Both the position numbers and the translations under genes were made by a program. A stretch of DNA of 64,000 nucleotides from Lentinula raphanica (Eukaryota > Basidiomycota > Agaricomycetes > Agaricales > Omphalotaceae). Below, piece by piece: positions 50,345 to 61,579 of the stretch. The first letter of the stretch is position 1. Each line of letters starts with the position of its first letter. Below the pieces are notes generated by a model. That model was not told the DNA's origin. It made no database searches and worked only from the letters and a program-made list of their open reading frames with translations. The stretch spans positions 62,001-126,000 of the forward strand of contig JANVFP010000028.1 of the NCBI GenBank assembly GCA_027919835.1, written 5' to 3'.

Positions 50345-52010
50345 TCACCTCCTCTCAGCACCGAACATCACACTCGGAATTAACGTCGCTAGCTCCCCGG
50401 ATTTCTCATTTATTATCCTCCTTCGTCTCTCTAGAGCATTGCGCGTCGCAACAACGTGCAACTCCCTTCTTCTCCGCCTCTTTTCGTTCGCTAACACCGC
50501 TTGTTTTCTGCTACAAAAATGTTTCGTCGTTGATGGATCGACTCCGAGGGTTCCTGATTTTGAAGCGGAAGCAGAGGAGTGGGAAGAAGAGGTTTTATCG
50601 TGTTTCTCGAGCTTGCGTTTGGTACTCGTCGTACCCGTTGTAGAAGGTTGGTGGCGGAGGAAGAACGGGCACCTCTCCCTCCTCCTCCAGTTAAATTGCT
50701 GCGGGTGCAGCGACAAAAACATCAACATTCCCATTCCCATTTTCCCCACCTATACTCATCCCCAGCTTTGAATACGGGCTCACACCCACGCTCACCGCAG
50801 GAGCTAAAGGATGAGTTCAAGGATCCCATGCGGTGAGGATGGGGATGGGTGTGTGAGTGAGGGTGTGGGCGAGAGTGCGGGTGGAGGTTGAATACATTCA
50901 TGATCAGAGGGAGATTAGCGATTCCATGGAAGGAAAGCGGGGAGTGTGTGCTCGGGTGTGTGCTCGGGTGTGGGTCGTGTGAGTGGGGATCGTCGTTCTC
51001 TATAACACATAATACAAAACGTTAGTTATATACTCTTCTCGTCGTCGTCCTCGTTAACGACGAGAGAGAGGGAAGAAACTTACCCAGTCGTGCGCTGACT
51101 CCCAGACGACCCGAATCACCCATCCGCAACCCCTCCTCCTCCTCTTGATCCTGCACTAACACCACCTCCCCCAACACCATTTCCCTCCAATTCCACCAGG
51201 GAACATCATCTCTTCCGTACCACCCATCCCGCTGCCCCGATATCAGCTATACCCCCCATACTAGGCGAAGATGAGCTCCCTGGGTAGACAGAGACAGACA
51301 GCGGTCTTTGCCTCGACCGAGATCTCAACGAGAGCGCGTAGGGAAGACTCGTTGTCCTCGGGCTCGTTGTAGCAAGGGGATGAGGAGAGGGAGTCTGTCT
51401 GCTGCTGCCTCATACGTTGGTATGACTATGAGTCGTATGGGTAACCCCGGGTGATTCGCTCGTTGGTGTCATCGAGGTTACTGCCATTATTCACATTGTT
51501 GGCGTTAGGCGAGTCCGGGAACGGCTCGTACCGCATATTCGCGGGGAGCGTCGAGTTGGATTGTGTTGGGATCGAGGGTAGAGGGGGGAGACTGGGATGG
51601 GTATGAGAATACGTTCGCGTTTGAGGTTGAGATGGGGATTGGAATCGGGTTGGGGACTGGGATGGAGAAATGCCTGGCAGTCACAATTCCCACAACGAGG
51701 GTATTATGCGTTCGATGGACGCGGTCGTTCGTCCTTCCTGTCCCTGGGGACCTGCGTCGTTTGCTCCAATGTCTCTGTCCCCGTCGGCGTCGTCGTCGAA
51801 AGTAGACAAAAGAGACGAAGCCGAAGAAGGATTAGATGCTGTAGAAGCAGAAGACGCCGACCCAGTAGGACCTGTAGACCCTAAAGGACCTGTAGTACTA
51901 GACGCCATGCTCGTCCCAAAGTTCATCAGCGTAGCTAGCTCTTGATCACCATTTCCTCCTCCACTACTTCCACTTGTTCCTCCAAGTCCGTTCCCGACGA
52001 GGAGGTCATC
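50345..52010 (-). pseudogene. bHLH-type transcription factor gene, broken copy 1
   Basis: The end nearest 52.0 kb encodes an acidic/Ser/Gly N-terminal segment (AHDDDLLVGNGLGGTSG, then DQELATLMNFGTSMASSTT). The end nearest 50.4 kb encodes a bHLH basic region and helix 1 (EKRRRRRELHVVATRNALER followed by RRR, then INEKSGELATLIPSV). Between them the reading frame is interrupted many times. Helix 2 is not found here; a helix 2-like stretch survives in copy 2. bHLH factors bind E-boxes as dimers. This copy cannot encode a complete one as it stands. Confidence 0.6.
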
Positions 52011-52199
52011 GTCATGTGCTATCTGATGTTGTTGTGATTGGTGTTATCAGGACAAAAGCCTTCTTGTCGAAAGAGACCTTTCGACGACGCCGTATTTCGA
52101 AATCCTTTCCGTTCGTAATTGAAGCCTCCCGCAGTTAGTCCACGCAGACCCCAAAGGTTGAGTGTTGACGGGTTCACAAGACGAGGCGTAGACACTCGG

Positions 52200-52235
<36 letters not shown>

Positions 52236-52237
52236 AA
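52200..52237 (+). repeat. (GATA)n(GA)n microsatellite
   Basis: About five AGAT units followed by about ten GA units. Confidence 0.95.
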
Positions 52238-52439
52238 GCCTAGAGATAACGAACCAAGAAGAAAGAGCCAAACGTGAGCAAGAGATTGGGGGTACAAAAG
52301 GATATGAAAAGAACCGTTGGACAAACACTTACGCGTTGAAGGATGGGGAAATTAAACGAAAGCGTCCTTCGGTCGCTTGGTCCTTAAGATCGATTGCACG
52401 CACGAGCACGATAACATCATGGAGAAACGAGAGTAGTTG

Positions 52440-52740
52440 AGTGCAGGTTGAGTGTAACGTCCAAAGTTTCAACGGACCGAAAGCCGAAGAAAACCGGAGG
52501 TGGTCCATATTACGTAATGACCTTTTACACTTCAGCCAGGACGAACGTTACAGTCTGTACGACTACTTTTTGAGCTCAGCCGAACTACGACTCGGAGTCA
52601 ATCGCTTCTCTTCTTCACAAGCTCAAGAACGACAAGAGAGTTTTGTTTGAGTTCCCAGTGGAAGACTTGGAACTTGAACTTCAACAACGAATATCGAGAC
52701 CGGACGTGAAAGGGATTAATCGAAGAGCGTATCAGTAGAA
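52440..52740 (+). repeat. Direct segmental duplicate, end block 1
   Basis: Two stretches recur downstream. AACGGACCGAAAGCCGAA is also near 61582. CAGCCGAACTACGACTCGGA is also near 62055. With the bHLH copies this defines a duplicated block in direct orientation. Confidence 0.65.
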
Positions 52741-53957
52741 AGCGAGGAAGCATGTGCGTTGTGGTGCTGTACCACTGCTCACTGAAGGCTGACGCTTTGT
52801 CCAGACAGTGGACGTATTAGAGGTACGAACAAGAATAATACTTAGACAGGTCACATTTTGAACGAGGAATATCAGGGTTCTCAAACTCTCAAATCCCTCC
52901 TCCTTCTCGCTCCGTATATGAACGCGCTTTGGACGTAGATCCACCAACTTCGAAATGTACGATCTCATACAACTATCGCTCAGCTATCATACGGAATTGG
53001 AATTCAAGACCCGAAACGTCCAGCATGCACGCGACTTCTTCGACAGTCCTGTCAAATCGTCATATATTACTTTCTCGAATCGACCAGCTTGCATATCAAT
53101 ACGTCTACCTCGAAGGACTAATGTAGTACATTCTTGGTGCGCTACAGATTGTTCGAGCGTTGGGCGAAATGCGAGCGCGATGACCAGGCGTACATCCAAA
53201 AATGGAGGAGGGATATAATGAGCTAGACCGGCGAAGGCCATCTATGATGAAAACACGGATCGAAGAGTTGAGTATGAACGTTCTATCGTTCAAGAGTGAT
53301 TCACAGTGCCAAAGTATGTCGTCTTCTAGACCTCTCGCAGTAGATCCTCCCTAGTTTACTTTGGCTATCATCAGACCGCGATAGACCTCATCTCTCATGA
53401 AGCGCTCACTTTCGCTACCAAGCTTAGGATCCGGAGATTCATGTTTGTTAAATCCCAAATATGACGCCACGGTTGACCGGCAGCACAAGAACTCAAGGGA
53501 ACAGCTATCGGAATCTGTTTTGAAGAAAAGTTGTTTGAGGGTTTCATTGTTTGGGATATAGATGTGAGTCAACTTGGATTCGTAGTCGAAAAGGTTCACT
53601 GAAGTTGGCTTCAGTTGCGGGAGTTTGACCGCGTAAGAAAACTTTACGAAGATTACCTAGAGGTCTGTTGTGTGCCCTTTGCCTATATCTTTCTTCAACG
53701 ACTCATCAGCGGAATACCCTTAGTCTGACCCTACCAACTGCTCTGCATGGATCAAATACGCCAGAATTGAATCACAGTTGGATACAGCACGTACCCGTAC
53801 CATCATCAAGCCTGGGATTTCGCATTCGTCGTTGTTTCTATTCCGGATCCACAGCTTTCTGGAAGGCTTGCATCGCATTTGAAAACAGAAACTGAGCACG
53901 GAAAGCGGGAGACTGCTCGGTCGCTCTATGAATGACTTTTCTCTCTACGTGGTCACG
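52741..53957. other. No supported gene
   Basis: Short frames only, with no recognised domain. Next to the truncated phosphatase there is a small coding-like piece (see rejected items). Confidence 0.35.
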
Positions 53958-54304
53958 TCAAACTTTGAATATCGTATGCCATTGCCCTGTTCGAGGCACA
54001 GAAACCTTCCGTTCCTCGCGCCTTCCAAAAAGAGGATGAAGACGAGGAAGGCTGTTGTGTGGAGACTCCGACCATGCCAGACGATCGAGCTTCAAAGAAC
54101 TCAAACGCAAGGGGCTGGAAGATGTGGTGGTATATCTTTCTACTTTATCATTGTCGAACCCATCGTTGATACTATTTCTCAGCGCGTTACCCTCCTCAGA
54201 GATGGGAAGACCTTCGAAGGGGCACTCATGGGCACAGCAGACGACGTGAGCAACGTTAGCAGTATGATGCCAATCGTCGCTAAGAAAAGGTATGTTGATC
54301 CCAA

Positions 54305-54877
54305 GGTCTTCGGAGAACAGGGTGTGGACGTATCCCCAGAAGAAGAGGGCGATGGAGACGCTGTTGGTGGAATGCGTGGAGGGAAAACCGTATTCGAGGT
54401 GGTGGGTGCCTATAGCTGTAAACACGAGTTAAAACGTTAACGAGTTGGATGCGATGCAGTAGAAGACGCACTCAAGCGTGTGACAGGCGCCAACGGCCGT
54501 GGACTACACACCAGATCCTTCACCATACTACTCGCGTACACTCCTCCCCCCATCACCATGACCAACCCCATCCCCACATCCCTCGCCCCAAAGAAAAACA
54601 TCGCGGGCAACAGAATCATAAAAAACGTATGGGTCCCCAGCGAACTCGTGTAAACGAAGTATCTATCCCAGAACGGCGTCCGGTACCTTTTTTGGAGTCG
54701 CGCGATGGTGTGGGATTCGCGCGAGACGATGGAGAGGAGGAAGGAGCGGAGGTGCGACCGGAGGGGGGAAAGAGAGGTTGAGGGAGAGAATTCGGATGGG
54801 GAGTAGTGGGAGGAGGAAAAGTCGGTGAGGGTGTCGAGGTCGTCTAAGGCGTCTGGGTCATCACGTCGTTCATCCAT
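54305..54877 (-). pseudogene. Phosphatase 5' half, inverted copy 2
   Basis: Exon 1 (from 54877), the intron and the start of exon 2 are nearly identical to 45263-45835, including KDLVCSPRP and PSTHS. There are small in-frame differences (for example one Pro lost before VTRL). Similarity stops abruptly after the VHTLFS codons at about 54305, before the third catalytic motif, so no active enzyme can be made. Confidence 0.9.
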
Positions 54878-55034
54878 TGTAGTGGACTCGAGCTTTTATG
54901 CGTCCTCACTAGCACTTGGTGGGTGGGTGTGTGAGAGAGAAGACATACGGTCACATACCCCGGTCAGGTTACATAACCAGCAGCTACTTTTAGAATTCCC
55001 ACCGCTTGGACCAGCTTGGACCTCGCTTACCATG

Positions 55035-55070
55035 TACCGCCTGGCGAAATGGGATCGCGACTGACTACGA
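55035..55070 (+). pseudogene. 5' half of a tRNA-Arg(ACG)
   Basis: 36 nt equal to the 5' exon of the two tRNA-Arg genes with about four changes, ending exactly at the tRNA splice site after CTACGA. The 3' half with box B and T-arm is missing. Its place and divergent orientation relative to the phosphatase copy mirror those of the intact tRNA at 45011-45113. Confidence 0.85.
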
Positions 55071-55201
55071 TCATCGTTATTGGTTCTTCGGTAAAATTTA
55101 AAGAGCATCGAGTCTGAATACAAAGTGGGCGAACTGAAGTACATAGTAGAAATAAAATACGTATTTGACATGCCGGTGCACGTCCGTCTTCAAGCCTATG
55201 G

Positions 55202-55923
55202 CTAAGGCAAAGTTCTATGCGCATAGCGTTGGTGTCTCCTCAGAGAATATACCGATTGGTATAACCTTCCGCACCCCTCTGTGTCGCACCAAAAAGTGGT
55301 TCGTTCGCCACAGTGTTGAGTGAAAAAATGCACTACATAGAAGCATGTGAGATGTTTGTTACTTTTTTCGTGATCGAATCGGAATGACACTACTTACAGT
55401 CTCTCCCTTGTTTCGAACCAAAAGGCACTCCGATACGGTGGCATCCGCTATAGACGCAATGATATGGGTGCGTCTCTATGATTGGGAGGAAAAGGCCGGG
55501 AAGAATAAAAAGTGGACAGAGAAACGAGTCGACGTCGTGCCCCTGAGCCTGCAGCCACTGACCCCAATACCAACGTTCGAATTGCGCTTCCTCTCCATCG
55601 AAATTGTTTGCCAGTGAGGTATACCAGTGCTCGAACGAAAGAGTTTGCATTGCCCAACCATAGGTAGCACTGGGGAGAGTTATCCAGATGATTCGATTAG
55701 TTAGTTTTCGCGACGAACACAGGTAAAGCAAACTCACTTCCAATACTGCAGGCGGCTGGAGTACACGATATACAGGTTGACCACTTGAGGTGGGCTATAG
55801 ATAGAGTGAAAATGAGACTAGGTTCAAGCGTAGCGTAGAATCTGAACTGCTCGTATGCGCTAACCTGAAGCGTCTGCCCATCGGACTCCAATGGCTTTTG
55901 TATGAGGGCCGTGGGCTCGTCAT
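55202..55923 (-). CDS. Two-finger C2H2 zinc-finger protein (family copy D, intact)
   Basis: Exons 55923-55865, 55794-55738, 55669-55398 and 55332-55202 join in phase to 172 residues. The N-terminal part is aromatic-rich and unknown to me (VVNLYIVYSSRLQYW, then FEHWYTSLANNFDGEE, WYWGQWLQAQG, FILPGLFLPIIETH). Finger 1 is C-x4-C-x15-H-x4-H (CVYSGC ... HFFTQH), split by intron 3. A CGERTTF linker resembles TGEKPF. Finger 2 is C-x4-C-x12-H-x4-H (CDTEGC ... HQRYAH). A DNA- or RNA-binding role is inferred. It is the best preserved of at least six copies in this window; its exon lengths fix the model for the others. Confidence 0.8.
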
Positions 55924-56116
55924 AGCAGTCTGTTTTGCCTGGGAGGTGTCACCGGTGAAGAATCAAGACAAAGGAATAGAGCAATCCCCAGCAAATTGAG
56001 AGAACATATAGGCATTGGATGAATTGCGAGAACGTTGTCGAGCAAAGAGATGTTGAGGGTTGAGCCTCAATTCTCGACATACTACTCAGGCTAACGATGG
56101 ACCTTCCGGGTTCCCG

Positions 56117-56428
56117 TTTCGAGGCTGAGCGAACATTCTAAACGAGAAAGGCAACTGAACACACTGCATGTCAAAACGGTATTCAAAACCACCACTGTTT
56201 TTCAATTTGTTCACTTTTAGCTGATGTGAAAATTACAGGCTTTTAGGTGGTATATACAGTCCTTTGTTATTCTTCCGCGACATTTAATTTCTGACACGCC
56301 CATCCGTCAAGAGTAAACTGATGACTCGATTTACCAAGAATTCCCTCTGTAGCCTGTAGGCCGGGGCGTTCCATTCGTTGCACTGAGGCAATTTTAGATG
56401 TTATGATTTTCAAGAGGTCTGAATGAGG
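56117..56428. repeat. Dispersed repeat of about 310 bp (copy 2)
   Basis: Nearly identical to 33557-33865. Here it abuts the broken 3' end of C2H2 copy E, whose exon 4 is gone. Confidence 0.75.
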
Positions 56429-56441
56429 TTGTGCCGCGCCC

Positions 56442-56965
56442 CTAGTGAGTCTCTCCCTTGTTTCGAACCAAAAGGGATTGCGACACGGTGACACCCGCTA
56501 TAGAAACAAGAAATATGGGTGCGTCTCTATGATTGGGAGGAGAATGCCAGGAAGAATAAAAAGTGGACCGAGGAAGAGATTGACATCGAGCCCTTGAGCC
56601 TGCAACCATGAAGCCCAATACCAAGGTTCGAATTGTGCTTCCTCCCCATCGAAATTGTTTACTGTGGCATACCAGTCCTCGAACGAAAGAGTCTGAATTG
56701 TACAATTATAAGTAGCGCTGAAAAAAATTATTGAGGTTCGATTAGTTAGTTTTCGCGACGAACACACTGGGTAAAATGAACTCACTTCAAAAACTGGATT
56801 CTCATACAAGAGGCGGTATACATGTTAACCACTTGAGGTGGGCTATAGATAGATGGAGTGAAAATGAGACCATGGTTGTAGAAATCTGGACTTGTATGCG
56901 CGCTACCTGAAGCGTTTGCTCATGTTACTCCAATGGCTGTTGTATGTCGGCAATGAGCTTGTCAT
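56442..56965 (-). pseudogene. C2H2 family, frameshifted copy E
   Basis: Exon 1 (ATG at 56965, phase 2 end), exon 2 and exon 3 follow copy D, and both introns are normal. In exon 3 an extra base after ETHPY shifts the frame (FLFL then TAG), destroying finger 1. Exon 4 with finger 2 is missing; the 310-bp repeat begins nearby. Confidence 0.8.
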
Positions 56966-57348
56966 TTTCCGTACAAGATAGCAGTATGAGGCAAGGGGAT
57001 TGAAGGGATCGCAAGAAACGAAGGCGATATATAGGAGCCCGTGAGGCTTGCGAGCAATCGAGCACACGAGTTTGAAGTTTGAGCTCCAATCGCTGACGTT
57101 CAACGATACGATAGAAGATAATGATCAAGAGGAGAATTGACAAGTAGAGAAAGATGGTAGATGTTATTATGAGCCTGGATCGATAATCGGAGATTCAGGC
57201 GGCTGATGAGGAGGGGTGAACGAAAGCAAGTCATAGCAAACCATAAAAAAGAGGATCGAGTTCGAGAACAAAGTGGGCGAACTTAAGTACATAATGACAT
57301 AGAATGCGTATTCGACGTGCCAGTGCACGACCGTCTTCAACCACATGG

Positions 57349-57995
57349 CTAAGGCATGCTATGCGCATAGCGTTGGTGTCTTCTGAGAGCGTATGAAGAT
57401 TGGTATGACCTTCCGCACCCCCCTATGTCGCACCAAAAAGTAGTCCGCTCACCACAGTGTTGAGTGAAGAAATGCACTATATAAAAACATGTGAGATGTT
57501 TGTTACTTTTTTCGTGATCGAATCCGAGGAATGGCACTCACAGTCTCTCCCTTGTTTTGAACCAAAAGGGATTGCGACACGGTGACACCCGCTATAGCAG
57601 CAATGATATGAGTGCGTCTCTATGATCGGGAGGAGAATGCCAGGAAGAATAAAGAGGGGAGCAAGGAAGAGATTGACATCGAGCCCTTGAGCCTGCAACC
57701 ATGAAGCCCAATACCAATGTTCGAATTGTGCTTCCTGTCTATTGAATGCGTTGCCAGCTGATGCATACCAATCTTCGAACGAGAGCATCTGTATCAACCA
57801 ATCACAACTTGCGCTGCATTCATTGGAGAATTATCGCCTCGTGATTCCTGCCACAACGATAATAGGTAGAACGGACTCACTGGATATACTGGATGCGGCT
57901 ACAATACACAATATAAAGGTTGATCACTTGAGGAGGGCTATAGAGTAAGAATTGTAAAATTTCGTACTCATATGATACCTGAAGCGTCTTCCCAT
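57349..57995 (-). CDS. Two-finger C2H2 zinc-finger protein (family copy F)
   Basis: Exons 57995-57979, 57937-57881, 57813-57542 and 57476-57349 join in phase to 157 residues. The upstream ATG used by copy D (here at about 58039) is in a shifted frame because of small deletions in exon 1, so the in-frame start is the internal ATG at 57995, giving MGRRF. Both fingers are intact (CCYSGC ... HFFTQH and CDIGGC ... HQRYAH) with the same CGERTTF linker. It lacks about 14 N-terminal residues relative to D. It may be functional, or early in decay. Confidence 0.65.
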
Positions 57996-58049
57996 TGAAC
58001 TCGATTGTGCAGGGGCAATGAGCTCGTCATTTCAATAATGGTTGATAGC

Positions 58050-59299
58050 AGTCTCTTTTCTCTGTGAGGTGAAGATGAAGGGATCGCTCAAAAGCCAACA
58101 TCCCCAGAATCGGGGTAATATATAAGTGTTGGATGAATTGCGAGAAACTAGTTGAGCAAAGAGATGAAGTTTATGATGAAGACATACAACAACTTGGAGT
58201 TTGAGAGTCAATCGATAGCGTACGATGGGAGAAAGGAGAGATCATCGTCAGGTAGACAACCATTAGCGATGGACGGTGACCTACGGTGACTATGATTTTG
58301 CTGCCGACGACGCGGATGATGGCAAGGATAACAGTGAGATCAAAATTCAGGGTGCGCCCACCTGAACGCCCCCCCTCCCGCCTCACCAATGGGGCTGTGA
58401 AGGGAGGGACGAAACTTGCGAGTGTCAATTTGTAAGGTAGACAACACGGGGGCATATCTCGGCGTCTAACTCAGCGCACAATTTCATAAACACCAGTACG
58501 TAGCAGGAGGGTGGTAGTGTCTATCAGGCCATATCAATCGATTCCAGTTTCAGTGTAGTCGACAGATATCTCAGGCTGTACCTAGCTGATTAGAACTGAT
58601 TTCGATTCTTGAAGAGGAACACTTACTACGCCTGCGATCAACTAATGAGAGCGAATCATCATCTATATATCGATAATCTGTTCTTTGCTTACCCCGCAAT
58701 GTTTAGCATTTTTTGCTCTTTCGTTGTCTCCAGGTGTTTCTCTTCGCTAGTCTTCGTCCCTAGAATTTGCGACTACAGTAGTAAGCCGACTTTTAGCGCT
58801 TGCTTCTGCGGCTCGACCACGGAAACGAGTAGTGTGTTCTTGACATCGACAGAAGCGATGGTATCAAGATTCAAAGCGCTCGTTCGACAGGAAGAATTTC
58901 TGATAAAAGCAAAATACATTATCAGCAACAGCCATCACAACAGCGAGATCAGCAACAAAATCATAACATCAATAACAGCAACAGCCGCAGGTTACAGCAA
59001 CAGCCGCAGGTTACAGCAATCATGACAGCAACAGCAATAACATCACCAATAATCACAACGGTTCTGGATAGAATGGAGCAGGGATGAGTGGGATGATAGG
59101 AAACGACAACGATTAGCAGTGATCTACTTGGAGAAGGAGTATTTTGATCAAGAGCTAGCGCTGAGAGAACGGGCTCGGCATCTACACCTTCTTTCTTCTC
59201 TTCGTCTTCTTCTGCTTCCATAACAAGAAATTGCTCACCTGAATCAATCATCAAAGCCATAACAAACGACATGAATGAATCATGAGAAGAGAAAGAAAG
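58050..59299. other. No supported gene; CAG/CAA-rich repeats
   Basis: Near 58920-59040 there is a CAGCAACAGC-type simple repeat, with CAGCAACAGCCGCAGGTTA twice in tandem. Part of 58.68-58.90 kb is paralogous to 49.99-50.29 kb. Confidence 0.5.
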
Positions 59300-60870
59300 T
59301 AACTCACAAAACCCTCCTCCGAACTCAACCTGGGTGAACTTTTGGTTCTGATGATGGCTCATACTACCATCAAGCTCATGCTCATCTATGCTCATGATCG
59401 ACCATCATTGACATCTGTTCGTCCCTGCCCTCGCTCTCGCTCGAACGACCAGAAACAGCGGAACGGCCCGGACCAAGACGTTCAACAGCGGTAGCACCAC
59501 CAATGACTTTTCCTTCTCCTCTACCAGCACACATTCTTCCCTCCCTCACCCCATAAGGGTATACCCCATAAACTCACTCTCCAACTCCATACTCCTCGCT
59601 CCCTGCACGGTTACCAACTGCTGCAAATACCGGATGTTATCCACGCTTTTGTCAACCGGCAGTCGAAGGATCATATCGATCATCCCTTTGTTCGCTTTCA
59701 CGACAGAGGATGCGTCGTCGCTTGCTCCGGTAGCGGTGGAGTCTTTCTGGGCGTTGGGGTTAGAATGGGATGCAGTGGACGTGTCAGGTTTCGCGTCCAT
59801 AGGTCCGTTTTCAACCTCAAGGCTTCAGAAGCTTCAAGCTTCAACATTTCAACCTCAACCCTCCTCCACCTGAACGTTAACCGGAACCTCCAACCCGGCA
59901 GAAGAAGAGTGAGCTGAGGCTGGTGATGAGTGGGAAGAAGAGGATGGGGAGGCTTTGTCAGGTTCATCAAGTTTATCGAGTTTGGTGGTGCTTTTGGACT
60001 CGTGCCCGTCGTCGTGCCCGTCGTCGAAGTTGTATCGACGGTGGAGGAAGAACGCATGCCAGAATGTTGAGGATGCTGCGATAAAGCAATGTTCATCGTC
60101 GCATGCAACGAAGACGATAACGGTGTGATCCCCCCTTCGCCTTGAGAGGAATTGTAGGAGTAGGCGTATATGTCCCTGCTCCTCCTCCTCCGAAAAAGTC
60201 CGTACCCATACCACCCATCCCGCCTAAACGGCCCATTCCAGCCATTCCACTCATCGAACTTGCACCACTCATTCCGCCTAAACTGGCCATGTTCGTCCTC
60301 ATCGGTTCATCCTCTCAAATTGCTCGCCTCCACGTGAAGAAGGCCACAACGATGTCGTCAAAGACGTGTTTCGTAGCGTTATTATTCCTGCTCGCGGTCT
60401 CCCACCACCGATGCTCATCGATGCATCGATCATCCGTAGACCCGGGGACCCGCCCATGTTCGGGGCGTTGACCGTGTTCAGTGGGGAGCTGATGGACGAG
60501 TTCAGGGATCCCATGGGGTGATGATGGGGATGTGTGGGTGGGGAGCGGAAGTTGGATACGTTCAAAGAGAATAGCGAATTGGGTGTTGTGCGCGTGGGTG
60601 TGGTTCTGTGAGTGGGGATGATAACCCCTGTACTCGTCGCCGTCGTTGAAGCAGACGAGATAGACGAAGCAGAAGAAGAGATAGATGCTGTGGAAGTAGA
60701 AGACGTCGACGCTGTAGAACCTGAAGACCCTAAAGGACGTGTAGTACTAGACGCCATGCCCGTCCCAAAGCTCATCAGCGTAGCTAGCTCTTGATCACCA
60801 TTTCCTTCTCCACCACTTCCACTCGTTCCTCCAAGTCTGTTCCCGACGAGGAGGTCATCGTCATGCGCTA
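59300..60870 (-). pseudogene. bHLH-zipper-type transcription factor gene, broken copy 2
   Basis: From 60870 the N-terminal segment is well kept (AHDDDLLVGNRLGGTSGSGG, DQELATLMSFGTGMASSTT) and runs open to about 60300. A Gly/Met-rich stretch (GGMGGMGTDFFGGGGAG) follows in another frame. Near 59.55-59.8 kb a helix 2/zipper-like piece remains (DKSVDNIRYLQQLVTVQGAR, then MELESEF), but the basic region and helix 1 are missing. Frames change at least three times. Complementary parts survive in copy 1. Confidence 0.6.
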
Positions 60871-61579
60871 TCTGATGTTGTTGTGATTGGTGTTATCAGG
60901 ACGAAAGCCCTCTTGTCGAAAGAGACCTTCCGACGCCGCCGTATTTCAAAATCCTTTTCGTTCGGAATCAAAACTTCCCAAATTTAGTCCACGCCAATTC
61001 CAAAGGTTGAGAGTTGTTGAAGGGGTTCGAAAGAGGAGGCGTAGACAGAGACTCCATTGGGAGAGGTTGTGTGTTTGGGAATAGGGTAAGGAAGGTGATT
61101 GGGTTTGGGAGCTGCTAGGAGATCTGACGGTGATACTCATATCAAAGCAGGCGAAAAAGACGAAGCGAAAAAGAGAGGGCCAGAAAAAGCTGTAGATCCT
61201 GTAAACGCTGTAGCTGGAGAAGACGTCGACGCCGACGCGATACCCCTCTCAGAGCTCATTCACGTAGCTAACTCTTCATCGAACTAGCATTTGCTTCTCC
61301 ACCTTCACCATCAGTTCCTGTTCCTCCGAGTCCATTCCCAACAATGAAATCATCGTCGTTTCTTAGGGAAACGACGCGAAGAGCCTCTGATCTGTCAGTT
61401 CTACCGGCGTCGACGTCGATGAAAGGAGGAGAGGTTGCAAGTTGAATCGGTTTGGGCTTGGGAGGAAGGGAAGCGCGCTAGAGCTACCAGAGTCGACGAG
61501 AAGGAGGTTGAGAAGTGGGAAGACGGATACCCAACGATCTTGAAAAGTTGAAGCTGAATGTGGTGAAAGCTGGAAGAGT
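60871..61579. other. Duplicate of the bHLH upstream flank
   Basis: 60.87-61.03 kb matches 52.0-52.2 kb (for example CTATCTGATGTTGTTGTGA). A second, shorter echo of the N-terminal bHLH sequence is seen near 61.19-61.36 kb. No open gene. Confidence 0.5.

Noticed and set aside
52019..52324. Frames across the GATA/GA microsatellite
   Set aside because: They only read through a simple repeat.
53928..54305. Plus-strand piece near the truncated phosphatase with VDTISQRVTLLRDGKTFEG, faintly like an Sm/LSM fold
   Set aside because: The match to Lsm8-type proteins is weak, no complete exon set is visible, and the piece sits at a duplication breakpoint.
58171..58455. 94-codon minus-strand frame
   Set aside because: No motif; lies in degenerate duplicated sequence.
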